Shown here one piece after another: positions 1 through 64,000 of a stretch of 64,000 nucleotides of DNA. Origin of the DNA: Trematomus loennbergii (lineage: Eukaryota; Chordata; Actinopteri; Perciformes; Nototheniidae). The notes under the pieces are model-generated. The model made no database searches, was not told the DNA's origin, and saw only the letters and a program-made list of their open reading frames with translations. Both the position numbers and the translations under genes were made by a program. Numbering within the stretch: the first letter of the stretch is position 1; every line of letters starts with the position of its first letter. Location of the stretch: positions 35,977,244-36,041,243 of the forward strand of contig JAAOOA010000002.1 in the NCBI GenBank assembly GCA_012861695.1, read 5' to 3'.

Positions 1-1195
1 TCTTCCCTCCGTCTGATGAAAGCACTCCAGATATGAGACAGAGCAGGAAGCAGACTTTTTTTCTCAGTAGCAGTGTTGACAACAGTCAAATGTGACCTCT
101 TCAAGACAAGGTACATGTTCCTCAGGGGAGAGAGTGAGGAATTAAGAACTGTGCTGAAAGGAAACATGTCAGGCGGGTGTCAGCCACCTCCCATTTCATG
201 ATATGTGTTCCCTTCTTTCTTACACGCAAGCTTCTCCTCTGGTTATGTCCTACATTGGTCTTCAGAAAAACAAATTCACATAAACGTTCCGAGCAGCCGT
301 GTGGCAGGCACATGTTGGAGATGGGCTGATTTAAGCTGATAAATGTATTGTGAGGCCTCTTTGTTTTGCAGGATGTACGAACACATCTTTTTCAATGAGT
401 GTGCTCCACTATAGCCATATGATGCTGTCCTGGTGTAAGCAGCTTCCTAATTGTCCTGTCTGTTCAGTCTCGCTCTTGTCAATTCTCCAAAAGCAGCAAA
501 TGATATCTCTAATCGACTACGAGCTTGAGTAGTATCCCCCTACTCAGCTGTTGGTCTTTCAAGATACAGATAGTGTTTCATATTTGACCTTGTCTAAAAA
601 TAAAAGCTGAAACACCTCTGATGTTCAACCATGCAAAATATATTTTATTCAGTGAACAAACGTGTGTACCCTGACATTCCTTTATAAGCTATGGCAAGTA
701 CATTAGAGAGCACTCAGATCAGGTTCAGCCTGCATATATTATCTGTTTCAAGCAAGATTTTCTCTATGATAATTTATTTTTATATATTTTACTGGATGAT
801 ACATTTTAATAGCTTTTTAAAAAGAGGATATTTTTAACTTGAGGATGTGCTTAAACCTTATTATGATAAAACATTGTACGGTTATTTTGAGGTTATTGCA
901 TGGCTAAAATGAGTTCTTGTTCCTTCAAATGTAATCTAAAATCAGTATGCTGTTACATTATTCTCTTACTAAAAGTGTCATATGATTTTATGTATGTCAG
1001 TGTCATTGTAAATTGAATTGCCCTGCATTACTTTCGAAACGTTTCTTTACTTTTGCTTGCCAAACCATTTGATACTTACGAGATATTACAGTATTGCTAA
1101 ACAACAGCGTATCAATGGAGACTGCGATAGTTAGTGGAAAATCTGAGCTATGTGTCAGAGTGAAATACTACTCTTCCCAACATTTATTTCGACAG
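1..1195. other. nbea intron upstream of the first exon seen here
   Basis: AT-rich intronic sequence, taken to be the end of the preceding nbea intron. It ends with a short pyrimidine tract and the acceptor CGACAG at 1190-1195. I see no coding exon, RNA gene or clear repeat in it. The short open frames here have no recognisable content. Confidence 0.7.
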
Positions 1196-63272
<62,077 letters not shown>

Positions 63273-64000
63273 GGAGAGACACAGCCACGCAGCAGGAGCG
63301 TTCAGAGAGATCTAACCAACCAGAGGCCGAGCTGCAGGAGATCCACAGAGCATGGAGGACCTCCAGTGGGCTGCAGGACATCACCATGGTGACACTTATA
63401 AAGAACAAAGTGTGCTCACATGTGTTCATCTGGCCTGGAGAATCTGGATGAATTTGCTGTTGGTTTTCACGTGTTACATGAGCACCAGCCGTCGACTTCC
63501 CCAACTGAGCATGAGCGACTGAGATGAACTTAATAACACAAAACACTGTAAGCGTTTAAGTTGCTGTTCCGAACTGTGAAAATGCAAAACTAAATGAATC
63601 CTCTGTTACGAACATTTATACAACATTTGTATGGCAGACACATATCTCACGTGGAACACTTTTCTAGAAGAAACCAGTGAACCTGTAATGTAAATAAGGA
63701 CAGTGTAAAGTGATTCTTCCCTGTAAAGACTGATAAAGATCTGAATGCTGTTAGACTAGCCACCATGTTGCCGTCATCTTCATCATGCGAGCCATGTATA
63801 ATGTTCTACATGTCTCCATTGACTTCAGATATTAGTTGGGTGTAAAACATGTATATGGCCCTTGTTGCTCATTGTTATTAATAGTGGCCAAATGTGTGTA
63901 CGTGAAAAGACAAAATGTTTGTGGTTCATTTGTTGTTTGATTGTCTTTATGGAAAAAAAGTTTAAATCAGTGTGAGCGTAGTCCTTTGTGAAATACTTGT
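63273..64000 (+). other. nbea: nbea 3' UTR, partial
   Basis: Sequence after the stop codon with no intron signals needed. I find no AATAAA up to the window end; only variants such as AATAAG (about 63693) occur, so the 3' UTR probably continues beyond the window. The open frame at 63235-63546 on the minus strand is not credible. Confidence 0.7.

Overview
This is vertebrate, almost certainly ray-finned fish, genomic DNA. The evidence is a large multi-exon gene with GT-AG introns, a roughly 40 percent GC intronic background, a long CA microsatellite, and two non-autonomous DNA transposons of fish-like type. The window carries the 3' part of one host gene, a neurobeachin orthologue (nbea, + strand). 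A complete single-exon mab21l1 gene lies on the opposite strand inside nbea's largest intron. No bacterial, viral or otherwise novel multi-gene system is visible.

Layout. Nineteen nbea coding exons run from 1196 to the stop codon at 63270-63272. Once seven apparent one-base losses (six in nbea, one in mab21l1) are allowed for, the nbea exons encode 839 residues in one continuous frame. In order these are an acidic linker, the PH-like domain (exons 2-4), the BEACH domain (exons 5-11) and the C-terminal WD40 propeller (exons 12-19). The 5' part of nbea, including the long N-terminal region and the AKAP region, lies outside the window. The 3' UTR starts at 63273 and has no AATAAA before the window ends. 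mab21l1 occupies 10017 down to 8939 in the 21.2 kb intron between nbea exons 2 and 3. It has candidate TATA-like sequences upstream and AATAAA signals downstream.

Introns. Recognisable content is a TTAA-flanked inverted-repeat element (2521-3166), a (CA)61 tract (18546-18668), a dispersed repeat fragment (about 29527-29845), several G runs, a 53-nt pure pyrimidine tract (47626-47678), a 392-bp hAT-type element with a perfect 8-bp target duplication (58381-58772), and a degenerate tandem repeat in the last intron (about 60740-61960). Much of the remaining intron 2 and some of introns 6 and 10 looks like non-repetitive, low-divergence-type sequence. It could hold regulatory elements for mab21l1, but that needs a cross-species alignment.

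Main oddities. Coding sequence contains single-base deletions, all explained by one missing base in a run of two or three identical bases: one in mab21l1 codon 34, one in nbea exon 14 and five in nbea exon 17. Splice sites and all other exons are intact. I therefore read these as consensus errors in the assembly rather than gene decay. A second point is the exon 12 acceptor, whose pyrimidine tract would read Cys-Phe-Leu-Pro-Gln in frame, the same five residues I recall in mammalian NBEA, but no upstream AG is available here to include them.

How the genes relate. Neurobeachin is a large BEACH-WD40 scaffold for membrane trafficking in neurons, and mab21l1 is a developmental gene with a nucleotidyltransferase fold needed for eye development. 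They share no biochemical pathway that I know of. Their nesting is an old vertebrate arrangement that mirrors mab21l2 inside lrba, and shared regulatory DNA in the host introns is the likely reason it persists.
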